A DNA stretch of 64,000 nt from Alistipes sp. (GTDB lineage: Bacteria > Bacteroidota > Bacteroidia > Bacteroidales > Rikenellaceae). Under the pieces are notes generated by a model. The model searched no databases. It was not told where the DNA came from and saw nothing but the letters and a program-made list of their open reading frames with translations. Location: the NCBI GenBank assembly GCA_017517705.1, contig JAFWYM010000002.1, forward strand, positions 47,337-111,336, given 5' to 3'. The position numbers were made by a program, and so were the translations under genes. Within the stretch, counting starts at the first letter, position 1, and every line of letters begins with the position of its first letter. Positions 26,962 to 34,637 of this stretch are shown piece after piece.

Positions 26962-27361
26962 TGCCACGCTCGCCGCTATCGTGGCTACACTATGCCCCGT
27001 AGCACCCCTCGTTGCTACGGCCCTGCTCTTCGTCGCCATCGACTTCTGCACCGGTATCGCCGCCTCGCGTGCTATCGCTCGGCGCGAGGGACGAAAGTGG
27101 TGGCTGGAGAGCCGCAAGGCGTGGCGCACGGTGGCCAAGGCAGGCTTTGTAGCCATCGCCATCGTCATGATGTGGATTGTCGACAGCTGCATCCTCGGCT
27201 TCATGCACCTCAACCTCGCCAACATATTCACAGGCTTTGTCTGTGGCGTGGAGTTGTGGTCGTTTCTGGAGAATGCCGCAACCATCAGCCGCTCACCACT
27301 CTTTGAGTGGCTCGGGAGATGGGTTAAGCGCCGCGTAGGAGAGGAGGTGGGCGATGAGTAG
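26936..27361 (+). CDS. Phage holin family protein
   Basis: The 141-residue protein has three hydrophobic segments (ISATLAAIVATLCPVAPLVATALLF, AGFVAIAIVMMWIV, ANIFTGFVCGVELWSFL) separated by a basic loop (ARREGRKWWLESRKAWRT), matching the toxin-secretion/phage-lysis holin pattern. It overlaps the connector upstream and the lysozyme-like gene downstream. It would permeabilise the inner membrane so that the cell-wall enzyme can act. Confidence 0.8.
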   Translation: MEILFKYISATLAAIVATLCPVAPLVATALLFVAIDFCTGIAASRAIARREGRKWWLESRKAWRTVAKAGFVAIAIVMMWIVDSCILGFMHLNLANIFTGFVCGVELWSFLENAATISRSPLFEWLGRWVKRRVGEEVGDE

Positions 27362-27758
27362 AGGCCTTAGAAACCGTAACCCGGGGAATATACGACACTC
27401 GGGGGTACACTTTAAGGGCGAGGTTACACCGAGCCGTGATGCCTCGTTCAAGGAGTTTTCATCCATGGACTATGGATACCGAGCTATGTTTGTGGTGCTC
27501 GACAGCTACCGTCGTCGCTATGGACGGAACACCATACGCACGATGATAGAGCGCTACGCTCCACCCTCGGAGAACTTCACCGACGGCTACGTGCGCTTCA
27601 TCGCCCGTCGTACGGGCATCGCCCCCGACGAGGAGCTCGACACTCGCTCGCCGCGCGACATGATACCCGTTGTTGCAGCCATGAGCGAGATAGAGAATGA
27701 CGTGGCTCCCGTGATGGCGGATATCGAGGCGGGCTGGGAGCTCTTTATTAGGAAATAA
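27354..27758 (+). CDS. Phage structural protein P5/lysozyme-like protein
   Basis: The 134-residue protein opens SRGLRNRNPGNIRHSGVHFKGE, the RNNNPGNIR signature of the phage P5-type muramidase-like family. The later FSSMDYGYRAMFVVLDSYRR and IERYAPPSENFTDGYVRFIA fit as well. These proteins are thought to digest peptidoglycan during lysis or entry. It overlaps the holin by eight bases and is followed by a strong terminator, closing the block. Confidence 0.85.
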   Translation: MSRGLRNRNPGNIRHSGVHFKGEVTPSRDASFKEFSSMDYGYRAMFVVLDSYRRRYGRNTIRTMIERYAPPSENFTDGYVRFIARRTGIAPDEELDTRSPRDMIPVVAAMSEIENDVAPVMADIEAGWELFIRK

Positions 27759-27770
27759 CACGTCGTAAGC

Positions 27771-27804
27771 GTGGGGTTGGCTTCATTGGCCAGCCCCACT
27801 TTTA
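27771..27804 (+). terminator. Intrinsic terminator of phage-derived operon
   Basis: GTGGGGTTGGC at 27771-27781 pairs with GCCAGCCCCAC at 27789-27799 (one G-T wobble), followed by TTTT. It lies 13 bases after the last phage-type stop. Confidence 0.85.
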
Positions 27805-27823
27805 ATTAAAAGTGGGCTACAAT

Positions 27824-27854
27824 TTTGAAGAGATAACAAATTTTTATAAATTTG
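27824..27854 (+). promoter_or_regulatory. Consensus promoter of SDR-sialidase genes
   Basis: TTTG at 27824-27827, 19 bases, then TAAATTTG at 27847-27854. The start near 27861 is 38 bases before the ATG at 27899. Confidence 0.75.
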
Positions 27855-27898
27855 CACGATATAGTGCGAATTAATGAAACTAAAACTATAACCTTACT

Positions 27899-28645
27899 AT
27901 GAAGCGTAGAATTTTGATTACCGGAGCAACATCGGGCATAGGTCGTGCCACGGCTCTTAGGTTAGCAGCTGCCGACACCGAGATTATCATCACTGGCCGT
28001 CGTCGCGATAGGCTCGAGGCACTTAAGGCCGAGGTCGAGGCGCGTGGTGCCGAGTGCATGGTCCTGAACTTCGATGTGCGCTCGGAGGCCGAGTGCATCG
28101 AACATCTCAAGCCGCTGGGCAGAGTTGATGTGTTGGTCAACAATGCCGGTCTTGCCGCCGGTTTGGAGCATATCGACAAGGGCGACTCGGCCGATTGGGA
28201 TGCCATGATTGACACCAACGTCAAGGGTCTGCTCTACGTTACGAAGATTATTAGTGGCGCGATGGTCGAGGCCGGCAGGGGTGGCCACATCATCAACATA
28301 GGCTCTATTGCAGGTACGGAGCCCTACGAGAATGGCGCAGTATATTGCGCCTCGAAGCATGCCGTGCATGCCATCTCGCAGGCTATGCGTGCCGACCTCC
28401 TCTCGGCAGGCATCAAGGTAGGTGAGGTACGCCCGGGCATGGTCGAGACGGAGTTCTCGGAGGTGCGCTTCCACGGCGATAAGGAGCGTGCCGCTGGTGT
28501 ATATAAGGGTGTCGAAGCGCTGCAGGGCGAGGATATTGCCGAGGCAATACACTGGATGCTCTCACTCCCCGCGCACATGAACGTCAACGACATCGTGCTT
28601 ATGCCCACATGTCAGGCAGGAGCATACTACACATACCGCAAATAG
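27899..28645 (+). CDS. SDR oxidoreductase, YdfG/serine dehydrogenase-like
   Basis: The 248-residue protein has ITGATSGIG at residue 7, the NNAG motif, the catalytic Ser in INIGSIAG and Y-x-x-x-K as YCASK. The ending VNDIVLMPTCQA closely fits the YdfG family (NADP-dependent 3-hydroxy acid / serine dehydrogenase). It is probably co-transcribed with the sialidase 41 bases downstream, but a metabolic link is not obvious. Confidence 0.88.
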   Translation: MKRRILITGATSGIGRATALRLAAADTEIIITGRRRDRLEALKAEVEARGAECMVLNFDVRSEAECIEHLKPLGRVDVLVNNAGLAAGLEHIDKGDSADWDAMIDTNVKGLLYVTKIISGAMVEAGRGGHIINIGSIAGTEPYENGAVYCASKHAVHAISQAMRADLLSAGIKVGEVRPGMVETEFSEVRFHGDKERAAGVYKGVEALQGEDIAEAIHWMLSLPAHMNVNDIVLMPTCQAGAYYTYRK

Positions 28646-28686
28646 CCGATATCAAACATATTACACTATCGCAAAAACTGATTACG

Positions 28687-30246
28687 ATGAAGCATATATT
28701 TACGACCCTGCTGCTTGGTTTAATAGCCGTAGGTGGTGCTACGGGGTGTACCAACAAGGTTGAGAATGTTAAGCCTGTGGTTATCGAGATACCAAACAAC
28801 GTCTTCCGTGTAAACGAGAATGGCGGAGAGTTTGCCACCGACTACACCATAGACATCGAGACAGAGCTCGAGGTGGTCTATACCGAGGAGTGGATCGACA
28901 ATGTTGAGCTCAGCGAGGGTAAGGTGCTATTCAGCATATTGCCCAACGACACCGACGCGGCACGCGAGACAACCATAACGCTGAAGAGTGGTAGTAGCCG
29001 TGCCAATATATTCATCGCGCAGTGCGAGCCATCAAAGCGTTTCGAGGTATTCCCATTGCCCGACCCCAATGCTATACCCTACCGTATTCCCGCCATAGCT
29101 GTAGCTCAGGATGGAACTTTGGTTTGTGCAGCGGATTATCGCCACAGTGGCACAGACATCGGCGTGACACACAATGGCCGCATCGACCTGCACTACCGTC
29201 TAAGCTACGACAATGGTGCTACATGGACCGAAATTAAGACCCTCATAAATGGTCAAGGTGCAGCATCTACGGACTTCATGCACGTGGGCTTTGGCGACCC
29301 GGCGATTGTTGCCGACCGCACATCCAACAGGGTACTCATGCTCAGCTGCGCAGGAAATGTATCTTTCCAGAATGGCACACGCCAGCAGCACCAGAATGTT
29401 GCACGCTTCTATAGTGAGGATGGGGGCAAGACATGGGGCGAGCCCGACGATATAGCCGAGAGCATCTACTCGCAATTCGACCAAAGCAACTATGGCCCCA
29501 TCCGCTCGATGTTTATCGCCTCGGGTGCCATATATCAGAGTCGCCATGTCAAGACCGGCGAATACTATCGTCTCTATTGCGCAATATTGGCACGCACACC
29601 TAATGCTACACACATGAACTATGTGCTATACTCCGACGACTTTGGAGGCACTTGGCGCGTGCTTGGCGACATCAACACCCCGGCGGTATATAGAACGGCA
29701 GATGAGGCTAAGGTTGTGGAGCTCCCCAATGGCTCTCTACTCATAAGCTCGCGATATAATGGTGGTCGTTACTACAACATATTCTCCTTCACCGACGAGG
29801 CTGCTGCCACGGGAACATGGATGACAGCATCCTTCTCGGGTGCCGAGAACAATGGTGTTACGGCCCTCGACAACTCAACAAATGGCGAGGTCATGCTTCT
29901 TCCTGTTGTGCGCCAGAGTGATGGTGAGAAGATGCACATCCTATTACAATCGTTGCCCTTGGGCCCGAACCGCAAGAATGTGGGCATATACTACAAGGTG
30001 CTCGAAACAGATATGGACTATATCTCTACATCTGCCGTGGCAAGCAAGTGGGATGGTGTTAAGCAAATCACGGAGCTCAACTCTGCATATTCAACAATGG
30101 CATGGCAGGCGGATAATCGCATAGGCTTCCTCTTTGAGGAGGAGACACATGGTGCGAGCAACTACGCCTACGGAGGATACACCATCTTATATCACAGCTA
30201 TACCATCGAACAGATTACCGACAATCTATACCGCCACGCGGAGTAG
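28687..30246 (+). CDS. nanH: Exo-alpha-sialidase (GH33) lipoprotein
   Basis: From the ATG at 28687 the protein is 519 residues. A frame start at 28609 overlaps the SDR gene and lacks a signal peptide. MKHIFTTLLLGLIAVGGATGC gives a lipoprotein. A BACON-like domain (about 25-115) precedes the six-bladed sialidase. The YRIPAIAV motif (RIP) and Asp-boxes YDNGATWTE, SEDGGKTWGE and SDDFGGTWRV are clear. Further catalytic arginines are likely in HTHNGRIDLHY-like and EARG-like positions, though I cannot place each one. It removes terminal sialic acid from host glycans at the cell surface. Confidence 0.93.
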   Translation: MKHIFTTLLLGLIAVGGATGCTNKVENVKPVVIEIPNNVFRVNENGGEFATDYTIDIETELEVVYTEEWIDNVELSEGKVLFSILPNDTDAARETTITLKSGSSRANIFIAQCEPSKRFEVFPLPDPNAIPYRIPAIAVAQDGTLVCAADYRHSGTDIGVTHNGRIDLHYRLSYDNGATWTEIKTLINGQGAASTDFMHVGFGDPAIVADRTSNRVLMLSCAGNVSFQNGTRQQHQNVARFYSEDGGKTWGEPDDIAESIYSQFDQSNYGPIRSMFIASGAIYQSRHVKTGEYYRLYCAILARTPNATHMNYVLYSDDFGGTWRVLGDINTPAVYRTADEAKVVELPNGSLLISSRYNGGRYYNIFSFTDEAAATGTWMTASFSGAENNGVTALDNSTNGEVMLLPVVRQSDGEKMHILLQSLPLGPNRKNVGIYYKVLETDMDYISTSAVASKWDGVKQITELNSAYSTMAWQADNRIGFLFEEETHGASNYAYGGYTILYHSYTIEQITDNLYRHAE

Positions 30247-30286
30247 TAGTAAACGAAGATAAACAACACAAATAAACAAGGTACAA

Positions 30287-30847
30287 ATGAAAGAGATACT
30301 TAAGTACTACCAGGATTTCCCGAAGGAGGGCATTGTCTTTGTCGACATCATCCCCTTCCTACAGAATAAGAGCATCTTCAAGGAGCTTATCGGCCGTGTG
30401 GCTGAGGCTACGACGACGCCCAATGTCATCGCTCCCGAGGCACGTGGCTTCCTCTTCACGGCACCACTGCTCACCGAGGCTAATCACGTCGAGAACATCA
30501 TCCCCGTGCGTAAGAGTGGCAAGCTACCCTTCGCTGAGGGCGACCTTCAGGAGGTGCTTATCGAGAAGGAGTATGGCTTCGACAAACTCTACTATCGTAC
30601 GAGCGACATCGCTGCAGGCAAGGCCACGGGCGATGTTATCGAGGTGACCATCATCGACGATGTTCTTGCCACGGGAGGCACGGCCGAGGGTCTTGCCCGC
30701 TCGTTGGAGAGCCAGCGCATCGTAAAGGATGGCAAGGAGTACAGCGTGAAGGTGAAGGAGTTTGTCTTCATCGTCGAGATTGTCGAGCTTGGCGGTGCTG
30801 AGCGCCTCAGAAAGATAGCCCCCGTGCGCTCTATCACGGAGATATAG
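30287..30847 (+). CDS. apt: Adenine phosphoribosyltransferase
   Basis: The 186-residue protein starts YYQDFPKEGIVFVDIIPFL, contains the IAPEARGFLF loop and the PRPP-binding VTIIDDVLATGGTAEG motif. An insertion (QRIVKDGKEYSVKVKEF) near the end makes it slightly longer than most. It salvages adenine to AMP. It lies upstream of recG by 21 bases, in what looks like an operon. Confidence 0.95.
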   Translation: MKEILKYYQDFPKEGIVFVDIIPFLQNKSIFKELIGRVAEATTTPNVIAPEARGFLFTAPLLTEANHVENIIPVRKSGKLPFAEGDLQEVLIEKEYGFDKLYYRTSDIAAGKATGDVIEVTIIDDVLATGGTAEGLARSLESQRIVKDGKEYSVKVKEFVFIVEIVELGGAERLRKIAPVRSITEI

Positions 30848-30868
30848 TCAAACAGAGGTCTTAGGGCG

Positions 30869-32992
30869 ATGGCTGATGTGTTAGGTCGTGATATAAAGTA
30901 CGTTTCGGGCGTTGGCGAAGTACGCGCACGCCTCCTGGAGCGCGAGGTGGGTGTCCGCACTGTGGGCGACCTGCTCATGCGCTTCCCGTACCGCTATATC
31001 GACCGCACACGCCTCTTCCGCATTGCCGACATCGACGAGTCGATGGAGAGCACCTATGTGCAGCTACGCTGTCGCGTGGTGGGCAAGTCGTTCGTTGGCG
31101 AGGGGCGCAAACAACGCCTCGTTGTCGAGGTCACCGACCCCTCAGGCTGTGGCGAGCTGCTATGGTTTCAGGGCACAAAGTGGATAGACAAGCGCGTGGA
31201 GCTGCAACGCGAATACCTCGTCTTTGGCCGCCCCTCGATATTTAAGGGGCGCATGAGCATCGTACATCCCGAGATTGAGCCCATAGAGCAGGCTCTCGCA
31301 CGTAAGGTTGAGAGTGGCTTCCAGGGTATATACTCGACAACGGAGAAGCTCTCGTCGGTGATAACGGTCAAGGCCATGCACACCATCGTGCATAACGCAT
31401 GGCAGCTTGTGGCGGCAGATGCCACGGCCTTTAGCGACCCCCTAGCCACGGATATGCGCCATCGCTTGGGGCTCATATCGCTGCGCGATGCCATCTACAA
31501 CATACACTTCCCGCAGTCGGCCGAGATGTTGCGCCAGGCGCAGTACCGACTGAAGTTCGACGAGCTCCTCGGTGTGCAACTGACGATACAGGCACGTCGC
31601 ACCTCGCGCCATAACCGCGGTGGAGGCTTCATCTTCCCACGTGTGGGCGAGGCCTTCAATACCTTCTACCGCGAGAAGTTACCCTTTGCTCTTACGGGAG
31701 CACAGCAGCGCGTGATAAAGGAGATACGTGCCGACATGGTCTCGGGGCAGCAGATGAACCGCCTACTTCAGGGCGATGTGGGTAGTGGCAAGACAATGGT
31801 GGCATTCATGTCGATGCTCTTGGCTGTAGACAACGGCTTTCAGGCCTGCATCATGGCACCCACGGAGATTCTCGCACGCCAACACTATGCCTCGATGGTA
31901 CGCTTTGCCGAGGGACTTAATATCAAGATTGCCATCTTAACAGGCTCGTCGAAAGTGAAGGAGCGCCGCGAGGCTCTCGCAGGCATTGCCACGGGCGATG
32001 TAGACATCCTTATAGGTACACACGCCCTTATCGAGGATCGCGTGCAGTTCTCCAACCTCGGATATGTCGTCATCGACGAACAGCACCGCTTCGGTGTGGA
32101 ACAGCGCGCCAAGCTATGGACCAAGAACCAACAGCCACCACATATCCTCGTTATGACCGCAACACCCATACCGCGCACGTTGGCGATGACCCTCTATGGC
32201 GACTTGGAGGTCTCGGTGATAGACGAGCTACCCCCGGGGCGACAACCTATACGCACGTATCACTACTTCGACTCTATGCGCCTGAAGATGTTTGGCTTCC
32301 TACGCCAGGAGATAGCCAAGGGTCGCCAGGTATATATCGTCTACCCGCTTATCAAGGAGTCCGAGAAGATGGATTATAAGGATCTCTACGATGGCTACGA
32401 ATCCATCACGCGCGACTTCCCACTGCCGAAGTACCGCACGACGGTGTGCCACGGTAAGATGAAGCCCGCGGATAAGGATGCGGCCATGGCGCAGTTCAAG
32501 CGTGGCGAGGCAGACATCCTCATCGCCACCTCGGTGATAGAGGTGGGTGTCGACGTGCCCAACGCCACGGTCATGGTCATCGAGTCTGCCGAGCGCTTCG
32601 GCCTCTCACAGCTACACCAGCTACGCGGTCGCGTAGGACGCGGTGGCGAGCAGTCGTACTGCATACTTATGTCGGGCGACAAGCTCTCGAAGGAGGGACG
32701 CGCACGCCTCGAGGCTATGTGTGCCACGAACGACGGCTTCGAGCTCTCAGAACTCGACCTTAAGCTACGCGGTGCAGGCGACATCCACGGCACGCAGCAG
32801 AGTGGCGAGGCCTTCGAGCTCAACATCGCCAACCTCGCTACCGACACACAGATTATGCAGCTCACGCGCGACGAGGCACTCGCAATCCTTGCCGCCGACC
32901 CTACGCTCGCAGAGCCCAAAAATGAGGGCCTACGCCAGCTCCGCGACAGACATCGCAAGCGCGAGTGCATAGATTTTTCCGACATATCGTAA
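30869..32992 (+). CDS. recG: ATP-dependent DNA helicase RecG
   Basis: The 707-residue protein has an N-terminal wedge/OB domain (YVQLRCRVVGKSFVGEGRKQRLVVEV) and a helicase core with Walker A QGDVGSGKTMVAFM, motif II VVIDEQHRFGVEQR, motif III MTATPIPRTL and motif VI QLRGRVGRGGEQSYC. The C-terminal RecG end is DLKLRGAGDIHGTQQSG. It remodels stalled replication forks. It ends 47 bases before the next ATG. Confidence 0.97.
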   Translation: MADVLGRDIKYVSGVGEVRARLLEREVGVRTVGDLLMRFPYRYIDRTRLFRIADIDESMESTYVQLRCRVVGKSFVGEGRKQRLVVEVTDPSGCGELLWFQGTKWIDKRVELQREYLVFGRPSIFKGRMSIVHPEIEPIEQALARKVESGFQGIYSTTEKLSSVITVKAMHTIVHNAWQLVAADATAFSDPLATDMRHRLGLISLRDAIYNIHFPQSAEMLRQAQYRLKFDELLGVQLTIQARRTSRHNRGGGFIFPRVGEAFNTFYREKLPFALTGAQQRVIKEIRADMVSGQQMNRLLQGDVGSGKTMVAFMSMLLAVDNGFQACIMAPTEILARQHYASMVRFAEGLNIKIAILTGSSKVKERREALAGIATGDVDILIGTHALIEDRVQFSNLGYVVIDEQHRFGVEQRAKLWTKNQQPPHILVMTATPIPRTLAMTLYGDLEVSVIDELPPGRQPIRTYHYFDSMRLKMFGFLRQEIAKGRQVYIVYPLIKESEKMDYKDLYDGYESITRDFPLPKYRTTVCHGKMKPADKDAAMAQFKRGEADILIATSVIEVGVDVPNATVMVIESAERFGLSQLHQLRGRVGRGGEQSYCILMSGDKLSKEGRARLEAMCATNDGFELSELDLKLRGAGDIHGTQQSGEAFELNIANLATDTQIMQLTRDEALAILAADPTLAEPKNEGLRQLRDRHRKRECIDFSDIS

Positions 32993-33012
32993 TATTACTT
33001 ATAAATAAACGT

Positions 33013-33020
33013 TATATTTG
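33013..33020 (+). promoter_or_regulatory. -7 box before zinc-ribbon gene
   Basis: TATATTTG at 33013-33020, 19 bases before the ATG at 33040, fits TAnnTTTG. A -33 element is not clear. Confidence 0.45.
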
Positions 33021-33039
33021 CAACCCAAATATCATAGTT

Positions 33040-34281
33040 ATGGCACTTATAAGATGTACTAAATGTGGTAATCTCGCCTCGAGCAAGTCTAAGGCCTGCC
33101 CCGTATGTGGCGAGCCTATCGTTGCACAGGATGTTGCAACATCGGAGACCGCAACGACAGAGACTGCAACGACAGAGACCGCAACAAATACACCCAAGAC
33201 ACTCAACGACATCCTTGCCGAGCGTGCCGCACATACCTCGATAAACGATGCTATGGCTACGGAGGAGACAACGACGGCAACTGCGGAGCAGCCACAACAA
33301 CCATCCCACACCCCTACACCCGATGTTGAGCCCGAGGGCGATGATGACTACGCCTACGACAATGCCATCGCCGACTATGAGGCGGAGCTTGACCGTAAGG
33401 AGCGCTCAATAAAGGGCTTTAGACTACTTCTCGGTGTGCTTATCGTACTCTTGGTGCCTGCCGCCTTCTTCTCCATACGTTGGGGCTTGAAGGTTAAGAC
33501 CATCGAGGAGGACTACGCCATCGTTCAGTCGGCACGTAAGCTCTTCGAGGAGCAAAACTCTATGCTACAGCGCGATGCCGAGAGCCTCGTTGCCGAGCTT
33601 GAGGGGCTGAAGGATCAGAACGATACGATGCTCGTGAAGTACGAAGAGGCTGTCGTTATGCTCGAACAGCTACAGAGGGAGAAGACCTACAACTACGAGC
33701 AGCTGGCAAAGTATAAGCGCGAGGTGGAGACCCTGCGTGGCGTTATGAAGGGCTACCTACGACAGATAGACTCGCTCAACACCATCAATAGCAGCCTCCA
33801 GGCCGAGAATGTAGCTTACAAGAAGGAGATATCCACAGCACAGCTGCGTGCCGACGTAGCCGAGGAGAAAGCCGACGAGCTTAATACTAAGGTGCGCATC
33901 GGTGCCGTCATTCGTGCCAGTGGCATACGCATGGTTGCGCTCAACGATAAATCTAAGGAGGTGCGCCGCATAAAGATGGCTACACGCCTACGTGTAGACC
34001 TCGAGCTTACGGCCAACGAGCTTGCCGAGCCCGGTGAGAAGAGTATATATATATGTATCACCTGCCCCGATGGGTATGTGCTCTCACCGCAAGATATGAT
34101 TCTCTTCTCGTTCGAGGGTGAGGATATGATGGCCTCGGCAGTGCGTAAGGTCGACTACGAGAACCAATCGGTACCTGTGAGCATCTTCTACGATGGTGCC
34201 GCTTTCGAGAAGGGTACCTATAAGGTCGACATCTACATCGACGGCCGCCATAGCGGTTCGCAGGAGACATACTTCGAGTAA
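33040..34281 (+). CDS. Zinc-ribbon, membrane-anchored coiled-coil protein
   Basis: From the ATG at 33040 the protein is 413 residues; a longer frame to 32965 overlaps recG. Order: CTKCGN...CPVCG zinc ribbon (6-25); a low-complexity Thr/Glu stretch with three TETAT repeats (33-50); an acidic linker; one membrane segment (LLLGVLIVLLVPAAFFSIRWG, about 125-146); coiled coil (about 160-285); and a C-terminal beta domain (IRASGIRMVALNDKSKEVRR to the end) resembling a bacterial Ig-like sensor. Function is unknown; its topology suggests a cytoplasmic zinc ribbon with a periplasmic stalk and domain. Confidence 0.8.
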   Translation: MALIRCTKCGNLASSKSKACPVCGEPIVAQDVATSETATTETATTETATNTPKTLNDILAERAAHTSINDAMATEETTTATAEQPQQPSHTPTPDVEPEGDDDYAYDNAIADYEAELDRKERSIKGFRLLLGVLIVLLVPAAFFSIRWGLKVKTIEEDYAIVQSARKLFEEQNSMLQRDAESLVAELEGLKDQNDTMLVKYEEAVVMLEQLQREKTYNYEQLAKYKREVETLRGVMKGYLRQIDSLNTINSSLQAENVAYKKEISTAQLRADVAEEKADELNTKVRIGAVIRASGIRMVALNDKSKEVRRIKMATRLRVDLELTANELAEPGEKSIYICITCPDGYVLSPQDMILFSFEGEDMMASAVRKVDYENQSVPVSIFYDGAAFEKGTYKVDIYIDGRHSGSQETYFE

Positions 34282-34286
34282 CGGCA

Positions 34287-34373
34287 GCGAATTATCTCGT
34301 CAATGGACTGTACTATGGTGTACTGCCCATTGCTGAGATAATTCGTTAGCGGCAGCAGATGCTGCCTTTTCAC
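34287..34373. repeat. Hairpin repeat, copy 1 (with terminator)
   Basis: An 87-base unit whose ends form a 19-bp imperfect stem: 34288-34306 (CGAATTATCTCGTCAATGG) pairs with 34327-34345 with two mismatches. The loop contains GTAC..GTAC. It is followed directly by a second hairpin GGCAGC-AGAT-GCTGCC and TTTT. A near-copy lies at 34543-34628. No ORF is present. Confidence 0.7.
34351..34370 (+). terminator. Intrinsic terminator of zinc-ribbon gene
   Basis: GGCAGC at 34351-34356, loop AGAT, GCTGCC at 34361-34366, then TTTT at 34367-34370. It lies 70 bases past the stop at 34281 and inside repeat copy 1. Confidence 0.65.
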
Positions 34374-34542
34374 GGCATAATTTGTTGTCAGAAGGGGTTA
34401 GGCTTGGTCTCGACATGAAATTAGCCCGGATGGGACATACTTAAGCGTATTTCTCATTCGGGCTAATGATTGAGAGGCCGAGAATGGCCCCTTATCACAA
34501 CAAATTAAATTTGTTGTCAAAAGGTAGTAGATGCAACGCTCG
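34374..34542. other. Spacer with two further palindromes
   Basis: Between the two hairpin repeats lie a 13-bp stem (34420-34432 with 34455-34467, ATTAGCCCGGATG / CATTCGGGCTAAT) and the palindrome CAACAAATTAAATTTGTTG (34498-34516). GTTGTCA.AAGG occurs on both sides. No gene is visible. Confidence 0.5.
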
Positions 34543-34628
34543 GCGAATTTCGAGGCGATGGGCTGTACTATGGCGTACTGCCCATTGACGAGATAATTCG
34601 TTAGCGGAAGCAGATGCTGCCTTTTCAC
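34543..34628. repeat. Hairpin repeat, copy 2
   Basis: The second copy of the 34287-34373 unit shares TGTACTATGG.GTACTGCCCATTG and the following GAGATAATTCGTTAGCGG almost exactly, but its left stem arm is diverged. It ends just before the stop of the patatin-like gene (34638). Confidence 0.65.
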
Positions 34629-34637
34629 AACAAAGAA

